From contig NZ_FNPC01000004.1 of assembly GCF_900107205.1 (NCBI RefSeq), forward strand, positions 124,001 through 188,000: a DNA stretch of 64,000 nucleotides, given 5' to 3'. Shown in pieces: positions 50,227 through 59,161 of this stretch. Position numbers and translations under genes: made by a program. Under the pieces are notes generated by a model that was not told the DNA's origin, did no database searches, and saw nothing but the letters and a program-made list of their open reading frames with translations. The stretch is from Halopenitus persicus (GTDB lineage Archaea; Halobacteriota; Halobacteria; Halobacteriales; Haloferacaceae). How positions within the stretch are numbered: position 1 is the stretch's first letter; the number at the start of each line of letters is the position of its first letter.

Positions 50227-50285
50227 CTGTGAGCCGGAATTCGGTTGGTGACTTGGAGCAGAGATTCGGTTGGTGATCGTGGACG
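50211..50285. repeat. Three 25-bp tandem units carrying the brp stop codon
   Basis: Units at 50211, 50236 and 50261 share 'attcggttggtga', the last codons plus stop of brp. Each unit repeats the same stop codon and the copies run beyond the gene. Confidence 0.9.
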
Positions 50286-50327
50286 GGAAATCCACGGTCG
50301 CGGACCCCGAGCCGTCGGACTCGACAC

Positions 50328-50335
50328 GCTTTACA
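50328..50335 (+). promoter_or_regulatory. TATA box of gatB
   Basis: 'gctttaca' at 50328-50335 is about 28 bases before ATG 50360, fitting a leaderless or very short leader transcript and supporting this start over the in-frame codon at 50270. Confidence 0.5.
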
Positions 50336-50359
50336 TCCCGCGCTCACAACGACTCCGCA

Positions 50360-51847
50360 ATGAGTACGCGGACCGCGACCGAGGAGCGAGCGGTCGTCAT
50401 CGGGCTCGAGGTGCACGTGCAGCTCGAGACGGACACGAAGATCTTCTGCGGTTGCTCGACCGAGCCCGCCCCCGACGAGGAGCCGAACACCCGGACCTGC
50501 CCGGTCTGTCTGGGCCTGCCCGGCGCCCTGCCGGTGCTCAACGAGGGCGCCGTCGAGGCCGCCGTCAAGATCGGCAAGGCGCTCGAGGCCGACATCCCCG
50601 AGCGGACGACCTTCCACCGGAAGAACTACTACTACCCCGACCTCCCGAAGAACTTCCAGATCACCCAGTACGACGCCCCCATCTGTGCCGACGGCGAGCT
50701 CGAGGTCGCCGTCGAGGACTCGCGACGCACGATCGGTATCACCCGGGCACACCTCGAGGAGGACCCCGGTAGCCTCCAGCACGCCGGCGGCTCGATCGAT
50801 ACCGCGGACCACACGCTCGTCGACTACAACCGCGCCGGCACGCCGCTGGTGGAGATCGTCACCGAACCGGACTTCCGGTCGCCCGCCGAGACGCGCGCGT
50901 TCCTCGCGAAGCTCGAGGAGGTCCTCGAGTACCTCGGCGTCTTCGACGCGACCCGGGACGGCAGCCTTCGGGTCGACGCGAACGTCTCGCTCGTGCCGGG
51001 CGAGGCGGTCGCCGACGACGGCTCGGTTCCCGAGGACGCCCTCGCGGAGGCCAACCGCACCGAGGTGAAGAACATCTCCAGCCACAAGGGCGCCGAGAAG
51101 GCGCTCGCCTACGAGGTCACCCGCCAGCGGAACGCCCTGCGCCGCGGCCGCGCGGTCGACCAGGAGACGCGCCACTGGGACGAATCCCGCGGGATCACCG
51201 TCTCGATGCGCTCGAAGGAGGCCGAGAAGGACTACCGCTACTTCCGCGAGGCCGACCTGCCGCCCCTCGAGGTGAGCGACTGGCGGGAGTCGATCCCGAT
51301 CCCCGAGCTGCCGGACGCCCGCCGCGAGCGCTTCCGGGCGGAGTACGGCCTCGACGCCGAGTCGGCCGACAAGCTCACCTCCCGGAAGGCGGTCGCCGAC
51401 TTCTACGAGGACGTCGCCGACCGGTTCGACCCGGATCTGGCGGCCACCTGGGTCGCCGACAACCTCCTCGGGGAGCTCAACTATCGCGATATGGCGATCA
51501 CCGACGTCGCCGACCGGCTCGAGGAGTTCGCCCGCCTGATCGAGCTGGTCGACGCCGGCGAGCTCACGACGAAGAACGCCGAGGAGGTCGTGCTCCGCGG
51601 TATGTTGGACGACGGCGACGACCCCGATACGATCGTCGAGCGCGAGGGGCTCGGCACGGCCGACACCGGCGAGGTTGAGGCCGCCGTCGCGGACGCGATC
51701 GACGACAACCCCGAGGCGGTCGCCGACTACCACGACGGCGACGAGGGCGCGATCAACTTCCTCGTCGGCCAGGTGATGCAGCGAACCGGCGGCTCAGCCG
51801 ACCCCGGCGAGGTCAACGCGCTGCTCCGTGAGCGGCTCGACGAGTAG
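50360..51847 (+). CDS. gatB: Asp-tRNA(Asn)/Glu-tRNA(Gln) amidotransferase subunit B
   Basis: Transfers ammonia to misacylated tRNAs (with GatA and GatC). 495 residues from ATG 50360 ('MSTRTATEERAVVIGLEVHV'). Core motifs: 'IGLEVHVQLETDTKIFCGCS', 'CPVCLGLPGALPVLN', 'KNYYYPDLPKNFQITQYDAP', 'DYNRAGTPLVEIVTEPDFRS', zinc cysteines in 'CGC' and 'CPVC', and a C-terminal YqeY-like tail ('EGAINFLVGQVMQRTGGSAD'). A GatA or GatC gene is not in this window. Haloarchaea charge Gln and Asn tRNAs by this route, which complements the tRNA-Gln at 35.9 kb. Confidence 0.96.
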   Translation: MSTRTATEERAVVIGLEVHVQLETDTKIFCGCSTEPAPDEEPNTRTCPVCLGLPGALPVLNEGAVEAAVKIGKALEADIPERTTFHRKNYYYPDLPKNFQITQYDAPICADGELEVAVEDSRRTIGITRAHLEEDPGSLQHAGGSIDTADHTLVDYNRAGTPLVEIVTEPDFRSPAETRAFLAKLEEVLEYLGVFDATRDGSLRVDANVSLVPGEAVADDGSVPEDALAEANRTEVKNISSHKGAEKALAYEVTRQRNALRRGRAVDQETRHWDESRGITVSMRSKEAEKDYRYFREADLPPLEVSDWRESIPIPELPDARRERFRAEYGLDAESADKLTSRKAVADFYEDVADRFDPDLAATWVADNLLGELNYRDMAITDVADRLEEFARLIELVDAGELTTKNAEEVVLRGMLDDGDDPDTIVEREGLGTADTGEVEAAVADAIDDNPEAVADYHDGDEGAINFLVGQVMQRTGGSADPGEVNALLRERLDE

Positions 51848-51916
51848 GGGACGGTGTGGTCAGTCGCTACGATCCGGCGTCTTGCCGGCGTGCCACCGAT
51901 CCTGACCGGCACCTCG

Positions 51917-51957
51917 TTTATAAGTGATGCTCGGCTGCTGGACGGACATTTATAAGT
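51917..51957 (+). promoter_or_regulatory. Pair of identical TATA-like elements, no gene downstream
   Basis: 'tttataagt' occurs exactly at 51917-51925 and 51949-51957, 32 bases apart, in the spacer between gatB and the convergent MATE gene. No open frame of note follows on the plus strand (only an 8-codon frame at 51966). The elements could drive a non-coding RNA, possibly antisense to the MATE 3' end, or be a protein-binding repeat. Confidence 0.5.
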
Positions 51958-52028
51958 AGATCGTGATGGTCGCCGATGGTCGACGGTGATCCCGGTTATC
52001 GACGGGCAACTCACCGTTCCTGCCTCGC

Positions 52029-53483
52029 TCAGTCGTCGTCGATCGGGACGACGTCGGCCTCGGCGGCGTCCGAGCCGTTTTCACCCTCGAGGACGCCCTC
52101 CCGCCAGGTCCCGCGCAGGAACCACGCGAGCCCGATCCCGAACGAGACCACGGCCGCGGCGGCGTAGCCCCACCAGAGCCCGACGACGCCCCAGTTGAGT
52201 CCGGTGTAGGTGAGGCCGATCACGGGGATCGTGACGGTTCCGAACGCGAGGACTGCGGCGAGCGGGATCCGGAATATCCATCGCGACAGCAGCGAGAGGA
52301 CCATCGCGATCCGGGTGTCGCCCGCGCCGCGGAACGCGCCCTGCAGGACCATCAGGCCGCCGAAGAAGGCCCACGAGAGCGCGATGACCCGGAGGAAGAC
52401 GACGCCCTCGGCGATCACGGCGGGGTCGTCGATGAACGCGCCGACCGCGGCGCCCGGGAGCAGCCACACGACGCCCCCGGCGACCGCCAGGAGGGCCATC
52501 GTCGCCGCCGTCGCGACGATCGTCACCCGGTGAGCGCGGTCCGGCGTCCCCGCGCCGAGGTTCTGGCCGACGCCGGTCGCGGTGGCCTGTCCGACGGCGC
52601 CCGAGACGGTCCAGGAGACGGACATCAGCCGGACGCCGATGCCGTAGGCCGCGGTGGCGACGGGGCCGAAGCGGGCGACGAGCGCGGCCATCGCCACCGC
52701 GGCGAACGACCGGGCCCAGCCGTCCAGCGTCGCCGGGTAGCCGACGTCGACGAGCCGCCGCAGGATCGCGGGATCCGGCCGGAGGTCGCGGGGATGCAGC
52801 TGGACGCCCCAGTCGCCACGAACGAGGACGTAGATCCCGATCGCCGCGGCGAAGAGCCGGGAGATGAACGTCGCGACCGCAGCCCCTCGGGTTCCCATCG
52901 CCGGGGCCGGGCCCCAGCCGAGGACGAGGAACGGGTCGATGACGATGTTGAGGCCGGCGGAGGCCGCGACGAGCCACATCGCCGTCTTGGTGTCGCCGGC
53001 GCCCTGCAGCGACGCGCGGAACGCGAAGAACAGGAACGTCAGCGGCAGCGCCGCGAGGATCACCTCGATGTACGCGAGCGACTCGACGAGCACCTGCCCG
53101 CGGGCCCCGATCCAGTACAGCAGCCAGTGGCGACCGAGGAACCCCGTGACCGCGAGGACGACCGAGACGACCGTCGCGAGCAGGCACGTCTGGGCGACGA
53201 TCCGGTCGGCCTGCCGGTCGTTTCCGGCCCCGACGTGCTGGGAGACGAGGGCGATCGTCGCCGCGGTGACGCCCATCGCGGTCGAGACGAACATCCACGA
53301 CAGCGGGAACATCAGCGAGACCGCCGCGACCGCCTCCGGGCTCACCCGCCCGACCCAGAACATGTCCGCGAGGTTGTACAGCGTCTGCAGCAGGTTCCCG
53401 AGCACGAGCGGCCAGGCCAGGGTGAACAGTCCGGGCGCGATCGGCCCCGCCGTCATATCAACGCGCGCGTCCTGGTTGGCCAC
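52029..53483 (-). CDS. MATE family multidrug/sodium antiporter
   Basis: 484 residues, about twelve transmembrane helices. MATE hallmarks: 'PLVLGNLLQTLYNLADMFWV', 'FRASLQGAGDTKTAMW' in the first half and 'QGAFRGAGDTRIAMVLSL' in the second, 'PLSWMFVSTAMGVTAATIAL', and 'YGIGVRLMSVSWTVSGAVGQ'. It exports small molecules using Na+ or H+ gradients; substrate unknown. The acidic C-terminus ('DAAEADVVPIDDD') is cytoplasmic. ATG 53483. Confidence 0.95.
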   Translation of the reverse strand: MANQDARVDMTAGPIAPGLFTLAWPLVLGNLLQTLYNLADMFWVGRVSPEAVAAVSLMFPLSWMFVSTAMGVTAATIALVSQHVGAGNDRQADRIVAQTCLLATVVSVVLAVTGFLGRHWLLYWIGARGQVLVESLAYIEVILAALPLTFLFFAFRASLQGAGDTKTAMWLVAASAGLNIVIDPFLVLGWGPAPAMGTRGAAVATFISRLFAAAIGIYVLVRGDWGVQLHPRDLRPDPAILRRLVDVGYPATLDGWARSFAAVAMAALVARFGPVATAAYGIGVRLMSVSWTVSGAVGQATATGVGQNLGAGTPDRAHRVTIVATAATMALLAVAGGVVWLLPGAAVGAFIDDPAVIAEGVVFLRVIALSWAFFGGLMVLQGAFRGAGDTRIAMVLSLLSRWIFRIPLAAVLAFGTVTIPVIGLTYTGLNWGVVGLWWGYAAAAVVSFGIGLAWFLRGTWREGVLEGENGSDAAEADVVPIDDD

Positions 53484-53606
53484 GGGTCTCGCTCCGTCGA
53501 TCGGATCGGCCGGCGAGCGTGTAGGTCTTGTGACTTCGTGGCGTGGGGCGATTCGGGATCGACCGCGGACAACGCGCTTTTACTCGCTCCGTTCCTTCGA
53601 TCGGGT

Positions 53607-54356
53607 ATGGACTGTCGGCGGTGTGGCACGCGGCTCGAGAAACCGGGGGACTACTGTCTCACCTGTAACACCGCCAACTGCGACGGCGTCGTCATCGAGT
53701 TCCGACCCGACCGCGCGGAGGTGACGATGCTCGAGGAGGACGCCGTCGTCGGCCGGACGACGGTCACCACGACGCCCGAGCGCGAGGACCCCGGCGAGCG
53801 CGGCGTCGTGCAGGTCCGGAACTTCGCCGGGCGCGTCGCCGACGAGGTTCGCCGGAAACGCCCCGAGACCGTCTATGCCGCCGGCGAGCGCGACCCCCTC
53901 CGGGAGGCGCGCGCGCAACTGCACTACGAGTTCTACCGCGTCCCCGAGGCGGGGCGTCGCGACGGCGCCGGGCTCGTCGAGTGGGTCCGCGAGCGGCGCG
54001 GGGAGCGCTCGCTCGCGGTCGTCGACGCCGCCCCCGCCGAGAAGATCGGCGGCACCCACTCGACGCTCATCGGCGGCCGGACCGGCCGGACGGCGATCCG
54101 GACGGTGGCCGAACACCCCCATGTCAAGAAGATCGTTCCGGGCCCGATCGACGCCGGGGGGACGGGCTCGCGAACCGGTCTCCGCGCGAAGGCGACCCGT
54201 GCGGATACGAACGGGAACGTTCGGCTCCTCCTCCGTGACGGTTCGAGCGTCCAGGAAAACCGCGTCGTGACGACCGCGATGGACCGGGAGACCGGCGAGC
54301 GCGTCCGCGAGGACCTGAACGAGGCGCTCGTCGAGGCCGAGCTTCGCGAGGCGTGA
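53607..54356 (+). CDS. DUF2103 family metal-binding protein
   Basis: 249 residues. A zinc ribbon opens the protein: 'MDCRRCGTRLEKPGDYCLTC' with a further 'NTANCDGVVIEF'. The rest is the archaeal DUF2103 core with 'GGTHSTLIGGRTGRTAIRTV', 'HPHVKKIVPGPIDAGGTGSR' and 'RLLLRDGSSVQENRVVT'. The function is unknown; the ribbon and Arg/Gly-rich core suggest nucleic-acid binding. A TATA-like 'gcttttact' (53575-53583) precedes ATG 53607. Confidence 0.9.
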   Translation: MDCRRCGTRLEKPGDYCLTCNTANCDGVVIEFRPDRAEVTMLEEDAVVGRTTVTTTPEREDPGERGVVQVRNFAGRVADEVRRKRPETVYAAGERDPLREARAQLHYEFYRVPEAGRRDGAGLVEWVRERRGERSLAVVDAAPAEKIGGTHSTLIGGRTGRTAIRTVAEHPHVKKIVPGPIDAGGTGSRTGLRAKATRADTNGNVRLLLRDGSSVQENRVVTTAMDRETGERVREDLNEALVEAELREA

Positions 54357-54395
54357 GTTCGGGTCGACCGCAACGGGCAGCCGGCCCGCCCCGGC

Positions 54396-55496
54396 TCACT
54401 CGAAGTACGCGGCGAGCCGCTCGGCCGCCTCGGTCGCCCGGGGGGTCACGAGCGCGAAGCGGATCCACTCCTCGCGGGCGGTTCCGAACGTCTCGCCGGG
54501 CATCCCGGCCACGCCGGCCTCGTCGATCAGCTGCTTGACGTTCGCCATCGTCCCGGGGAAGCCGTCGAACCGCGCGAGCACGTAGAAGCCGCCGTCGGGC
54601 GTCGTGTATTCCGCGCCGGCGGCCTCGAGGGCGTCGGTGAACGCGTCGATCCGGGCGGCCAGCAGCTCGCGGGAGGCCTCGAAGTACTCCGGACCGGTCG
54701 CCTGCAGCGCGTGGTGGACCGCGTACTGTGAGGGCGCGGGGCCGGTGACGTTGACGAGCATGTGGCGCGCCCGGAGGGAGTCGGCGTGTTCCGGCGGCGT
54801 GATCGCGTAGCCGACCCGGAAGCCGGTGATCGCCAGCGACTTCGAGAAGCCCCCGGTGACGATCCGGTTCGGGGAGTCGATCGCCAGGGCGCTCTCGAAT
54901 CGCCCGGAATGGTCGAACCGGTCGTAGACCTCGTCGACGACGACGAGCGCGTCGTGTGCTTCCGCCAGTCGGACCACCTCGGCGACCGCGTCGGGGTCGT
55001 AGACCGCGCCGGTCGGGTTGTTCGGCGTGTTCAACACCACGAGCGCGGTCCGGTCGCTCATCGCCTCCCGGATCGCCGCGAGGTCGATGCCGCCGTCGCG
55101 GGCGGTCGGCACGAGCCGCTGGGTCCCGCCGAGCAGCTCGACCTTGCCGGGGTAGTAGGGGTAGACCGGGTCGAGCAGGATCGCCTCGTCGCCCGCGTCG
55201 CGCTCGAACGCGCGCGCCATCGCGAGGTAGTTCGCCTCGCCGGTGCCGACGGTGACGACCACCCGATCCGGGTCGACCCCTCGCCGCTCCGCGATCGCCT
55301 CGCGAAGCTCGGGGAGTCCGTCGCTGGCCGGGTACTGAAACGCCGCCGGATCGAGACCGGCGTACTTCCGGAGTGCGTCCCGAAGCGCCTGCGGGGGCTC
55401 CCAATCGGGATTGCCGCTCACCATATCGATGACGTCCCGATCCGCCGTCGCCGCGTACTGCATCACGCGAAAGAACTGCGGCTCCTCGTAGTCCAT
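54396..55496 (-). CDS. PLP-dependent aminotransferase, class I/II
   Basis: 366 residues. Fold type I with 'DMVSGNPDWEPPQALRDAL', 'YPASDGLPELREAIAERRG', 'VTVGTGEANYLAMARAFE' and 'VLNTPNNPTGAVYDPDAVAE'; the PLP lysine is in 'VTGGFSKSLAITGFRVGYAI'. Substrate is not clear; amino-acid or histidinol-phosphate-type aminotransferases share these motifs. ATG 55496. Same strand and in line with the cation exchanger gene that follows at 55618. Confidence 0.92.
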   Translation of the reverse strand: MDYEEPQFFRVMQYAATADRDVIDMVSGNPDWEPPQALRDALRKYAGLDPAAFQYPASDGLPELREAIAERRGVDPDRVVVTVGTGEANYLAMARAFERDAGDEAILLDPVYPYYPGKVELLGGTQRLVPTARDGGIDLAAIREAMSDRTALVVLNTPNNPTGAVYDPDAVAEVVRLAEAHDALVVVDEVYDRFDHSGRFESALAIDSPNRIVTGGFSKSLAITGFRVGYAITPPEHADSLRARHMLVNVTGPAPSQYAVHHALQATGPEYFEASRELLAARIDAFTDALEAAGAEYTTPDGGFYVLARFDGFPGTMANVKQLIDEAGVAGMPGETFGTAREEWIRFALVTPRATEAAERLAAYFE

Positions 55497-55617
55497 GGAT
55501 GTCGATCGTCGCGGATCCCCGTGTGTGTTTCGCGATCGGTCGGCACGGATCTCCGGCTCGTGGAGCTCCGGTTCCGGCTCGTTGAGACCCGGGCCCCGGT
55601 CTGTTGGGATCCCCGTC

Positions 55618-56595
55618 CTATGGGAACAGCAGGTACACGAACGCCACGTAGGCGCCGAGGAGGATCGCGCCGTCGATCCGGGTGAGCCGTCGGCCGCGAA
55701 GCATCAGGGCGACGACGAGGAGGGTGAACGCGACGAGCGCGGGGAACTCGAAGGCCCGCACGCCGGCGGCGATCTCGACGGGCGTGATCACGGCGAGGAC
55801 GCCGATCACGGCGAGGACGTTGTAGATGTTCGATCCGACGACGTTGCCCACGCTGAACTCGGCCTCCCCGCGGACCGCGGAGACGGCCGAGGCGGCGAGT
55901 TCGGGCAGCGAGGTCCCCAGCGCCAGCACGGTGAGGCCGATGAACAGCTCCGAGAACCCGGCGGCGGCGAGCAGCCCCTGCCCGCCGTCGATGAGCCAGC
56001 TGGAGCCGGCAAGCAGCGCGATCAGCCCGCCGACGATGTAGCCGACGTCGAGGAGAGCCGGATCCGGCATCCGGTCGCGCTCGGCCGCGGAGATGGACGC
56101 CTGGGTCCGTTGAATGCGCCGCAGAACGACCCAGGTGAACGCGACCAGTGCCGCGAGCAGCACGACGCCGTCGACCGCGTCCAGCCGTCCGTCGAACCCG
56201 AGCCCGACGAGCAGGAGCGCGGCGAGGATCATAAACGGGACGTGGCTCTTCAGCACGGTCTCGGTCACGTCCAGCGGCCGGATGAGCGCCGAGACGCCGA
56301 GCACGAGCCCGATGTTGGCCACGTTCGATCCGAGGATCGCCCCGAGGCCGATGTCGGTCGAGACGGTGAACGCCCCCACGAGCGTGACGAACAGCTCCGG
56401 AGTGGTCGTCGCGAACGCGACCACCGTGACGCCGACCGTCGAGGCGCGCAGGCCGAAGCCCAACGCGAGCTCGGCGGCGCCCTTCACCAGCAGCTCCGCG
56501 CCGGCGTACAGCAGGGCGATCCCGGCCGCCAACAGCAACACGTCGACGATCGGCGCGGCGAGTGGCACGCGTCCCCCTTCCGGCAGGGACGGCAA
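55618..56595 (-). CDS. Sodium/calcium exchanger family membrane protein
   Basis: 325 residues, about ten transmembrane helices with the two inverted alpha-repeats: 'VAFATTTPELFVTLVGAFTV' with 'GAILGSNVANIGLVLGVSAL', and 'LALGTSLPELAASAVSAVRG' with 'GNVVGSNIYNVLAVIGVLAV'. The acidic E and the GSN motifs are the cation-binding signature. It exports Ca2+ or another cation in exchange for Na+. The first ten residues may be non-native; a GTG at 'VPLAAPIVDVLLL' is an alternative start. Confidence 0.93.
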   Translation of the reverse strand: MPSLPEGGRVPLAAPIVDVLLLAAGIALLYAGAELLVKGAAELALGFGLRASTVGVTVVAFATTTPELFVTLVGAFTVSTDIGLGAILGSNVANIGLVLGVSALIRPLDVTETVLKSHVPFMILAALLLVGLGFDGRLDAVDGVVLLAALVAFTWVVLRRIQRTQASISAAERDRMPDPALLDVGYIVGGLIALLAGSSWLIDGGQGLLAAAGFSELFIGLTVLALGTSLPELAASAVSAVRGEAEFSVGNVVGSNIYNVLAVIGVLAVITPVEIAAGVRAFEFPALVAFTLLVVALMLRGRRLTRIDGAILLGAYVAFVYLLFP

Positions 56596-56671
56596 AACCG
56601 CGTCGGTCCGGACCGCGTGATCGACTGCCGTCGACCCGCGGCTTTTTGCTCCCTGCGACGTCCCTGTCGGT

Positions 56672-57541
56672 ATGGACGTCTACGGCCTGATCGGCAACCC
56701 GGTCGAGCACTCGCTGTCGCCGCCGCTGCACGAGGCGGCCTACCAGGAGCTGGGGATCGACGCACGATACGTCACCTTCGAACCCGCTCCCGACGCGGTC
56801 GGGCAGGCGATCGACGGCGCGGCCGCGCTCGGCGTCAGCGGGCTCAACGTGACGATCCCGTTCAAACGGGACGTCCTCGAGCACGTGCGGACCGACGACC
56901 TCGCCGAGCGCATCGGCGCGGTGAACACCATCGACTTCGGTCCGGCTGGCGGCGATGGGAACGAAACGGCCGACGACGCCCGGTCCCGACACCGATCCGA
57001 CGACACACGGCCCCGACCGCGGGGCTACAACACCGACGCGGCCGGCGTCCAGCGCGCCTTCGCCCACCACGACGTGCCGCTTTCGGGCACGGACGCCGTC
57101 GTCGTCGGTGCCGGCGGGGCGGGGCGCGCCGCCGCGTTCGCGCTCGCCGACGCCGGCGCGCGCGTCCATATCGCCAACCGGACTGCCGAGCGCGCTCGCT
57201 CGCTCGCCGAGGCGGTTCCGGACGCCGCCGGAGGCGGGCTCGACACCCTCCCCGACCGCGTCCCGACCGCCGACGTGCTCGTCAACGCGACGAGCGTCGG
57301 GATGGAGTCGGACGAGACGCCGGTCGACGCTGACCTGCTGCACGCCGACCTCGCCGTCCTCGACGCCGTCTACTCGCCGATCGAGACGCGGCTCCTCCGG
57401 GAGGCGGCCGCCGCCGGCGCGACGACGATCGACGGCGCGTGGATGCTGCTGTTCCAGGGCGTCGAAGCGTTCGAGATCTGGACCGGCCGGGACGCGCCGG
57501 TCGACGCGATGAACGAGGCGCTCCGGGACGAACTGGAGTGA
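56672..57541 (+). CDS. aroE: Shikimate dehydrogenase
   Basis: Reduces 3-dehydroshikimate to shikimate with NADPH, in aromatic amino-acid synthesis. 289 residues. '[20 protein letters not shown]', catalytic Lys in '[16 protein letters not shown]', '[11 protein letters not shown]', '[11 protein letters not shown]', NADP-binding '[20 protein letters not shown]' then 'IANRTAERA', and '[20 protein letters not shown]'. A low-complexity loop of about 25 residues ('[19 protein letters not shown]') interrupts the region between 'NTIDFG' and 'NTDAAG'. ATG 56672. Divergent from the exchanger. Confidence 0.96.
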   Translation: MDVYGLIGNPVEHSLSPPLHEAAYQELGIDARYVTFEPAPDAVGQAIDGAAALGVSGLNVTIPFKRDVLEHVRTDDLAERIGAVNTIDFGPAGGDGNETADDARSRHRSDDTRPRPRGYNTDAAGVQRAFAHHDVPLSGTDAVVVGAGGAGRAAAFALADAGARVHIANRTAERARSLAEAVPDAAGGGLDTLPDRVPTADVLVNATSVGMESDETPVDADLLHADLAVLDAVYSPIETRLLREAAAAGATTIDGAWMLLFQGVEAFEIWTGRDAPVDAMNEALRDELE

Positions 57542-57614
57542 GGACGACGACGTATCAAAACCGGAACCGAATGCGTTGCGTTCCACGTTGCCGTTCGTCA
57601 CGGTTTCCGTCGGC

Positions 57615-58994
57615 TCACTCAACGGGCCGCCGGGTCCGGTGGATCCACAGCGCACACGCGAGGGCCGCGAGGCCGGCAACCGTGGCGATCCCGAACGCGA
57701 CGCGATAGCCCACGAAGGAGTAGACGGGCGTGCCGCCGACCGTCTTGCCGGTCCAGAACACGTCGAGCGCCGCGCCCATCACGGCAGGCACGACGGCGGC
57801 TCCGAAGTAGCCGACGCTGTTTATCGCCCCGCTCACCGTTCCGCTCACCTCGTCGAGGTGCCGTCGACGCCCGACGGGGAACACGAGCGAGCTCCCGCCG
57901 TTGACGAACATGGCCGCGAAGAAGAGGACGCCGACGAGAACGAGCGGCGGCGTCCCGAGGGCCGTGATGGTGCCGTAGACGAGACAGAACACGAGCGTCG
58001 AGACCAACACCAGCACGGTGTCAGCGTCGGCCTGGTCCGCGACCCAGCCGAACAGCGGTGACCCGACGAGGAGACCGACGTTCCCTGCAAGGACGTACAG
58101 CGAGGCGCGTGCGACGGAGAGGTCGTAGAGATGAACGAGGTACGGGACGCCCCACAGGCCGATGACGGTGAAGTTGACGCCGAGGATCAGAAAGTGGAGC
58201 ACGCCGAGAACCCACACGTTCGGGCCACCGAGGACGGACCGCAAGTCGGCACGGAGTGACGTGGCTGCGTCGTGGTCGTCCGGTTCCGCTGACCCATCGT
58301 CCGGTTCCGCTGACCCATCGTCCGGTTCCGCCGACCCATCGGTCGACGCCACCGACTCATCGGCCGACGCTGCCGATTCGCCGACGGGGTTGGCCGGTCG
58401 GTCGCGGACCACCAGGAAGATGCCGAGGGCGCTGACGACGCAGCACGCCCCGACGGCGATCATCGATGCTCGCCATCCGGCGACGGACGCCGCGAGGGCG
58501 AGCGGCGTCGTCGCGACGATGCCGCCGAGCGCCGAGACGCCGATGGTCATCCCGGTCACGGTGGCGTACTCGTCCGCCCGGAACCACGTCACGGCGAACC
58601 GAAGAATGGCGAGGAAGATGACGCTCCCGCCGAGGCCGACGAGTGCGCGGGCGAGAAAGCCGACGAGGAACGAGTCACTCGTCGCGAACGCGACGGCACC
58701 GAGGCCCATCACGAACGTGCCTGCCCCCGCCACGCGGCGCGGGCCGTATCGGTCCGCGAGCAGCCCGGCGGGCAACTGCATCGCGGCGTAGAGGTAGAAG
58801 AACGACGAGTGGAGCAGCCCGAGTTCCGTCGCCGTGACGTCGAACGCGAGCGTCAGCGACTCCGCCAACACCGCCGTCGAGACGCGGGTGAAACTCATCA
58901 GCACGTAGCCGAACGCGAGAACGCCCCACATCAGCCACCGGACGCGTCGCGCGTCGAGCCGCGTCAGCACCTTCGCAGTCCCGTCGCCGTTCAT
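57615..58994 (-). CDS. MFS transporter
   Basis: 459 residues with twelve predicted helices. The MFS signature is 'GLLADRYGPRRVAGAGTFVM' between helices 2 and 3, and 'GSPLFGWVADQADADTVLVL' marks the second half. The cytoplasmic loop between helices 6 and 7 is acidic and contains a threefold 'GSAEPDD' repeat from a 21-bp tandem repeat. The substrate is unknown. ATG 58994; the minus-strand TATA 'attataaata' (59013-59022) lies at leaderless distance. Confidence 0.93.
   Translation of the reverse strand: MNGDGTAKVLTRLDARRVRWLMWGVLAFGYVLMSFTRVSTAVLAESLTLAFDVTATELGLLHSSFFYLYAAMQLPAGLLADRYGPRRVAGAGTFVMGLGAVAFATSDSFLVGFLARALVGLGGSVIFLAILRFAVTWFRADEYATVTGMTIGVSALGGIVATTPLALAASVAGWRASMIAVGACCVVSALGIFLVVRDRPANPVGESAASADESVASTDGSAEPDDGSAEPDDGSAEPDDHDAATSLRADLRSVLGGPNVWVLGVLHFLILGVNFTVIGLWGVPYLVHLYDLSVARASLYVLAGNVGLLVGSPLFGWVADQADADTVLVLVSTLVFCLVYGTITALGTPPLVLVGVLFFAAMFVNGGSSLVFPVGRRRHLDEVSGTVSGAINSVGYFGAAVVPAVMGAALDVFWTGKTVGGTPVYSFVGYRVAFGIATVAGLAALACALWIHRTRRPVE
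58279..58341 (-). repeat. Three-copy 21-bp coding repeat in the MFS gene
   Basis: Units of 21 bases at 58279, 58300 and 58321 encode GSAEPDD in the acidic central loop; the first two copies are identical and the third differs at one base. The multiple-of-three unit keeps the frame. Confidence 0.92.
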
Positions 58995-59161
58995 ATATAC
59001 TGGATATCGCCCTATTATAAATAACCATCTCGAACTGTATACGTTTTAGAGACGTATTACTGGCTATTGTCCTATTTTTATAGGGAATATTGGTTTAAAT
59101 ACAAATTCATCGGCGGTCACGACGAATACCCCGGGGCGTGACCCCGAGGCGATTCACGTAC
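58995..59161. promoter_or_regulatory. AT-rich regulatory spacer with duplicated 20-base element and hairpin
   Basis: A 20-base motif 'tggatatcgccctattataa' at 59001-59020 recurs as 'tggctattgtcctattttta' at 59061-59080, exactly 60 bases apart (15 of 20 identical). The first copy overlaps the MFS TATA box. A short inverted repeat CCTAT-tttt-ATAGG lies at 59071-59084. Further on, GGTCACG (59115-59121) pairs with CGTGACC (59137-59143), and CGGGG-cgtga-CCCCG (59132-59146) is an alternative hairpin. It holds the MFS promoter and the 3' flank of vapC, no gene. Confidence 0.55.

Noticed and set aside
52530-54356. A longer 608-codon version of the DUF2103 protein
   Set aside because: The extra 5' part is antisense to the MATE gene; the TATA at 53575 and the zinc-ribbon start at 53607 fit better.
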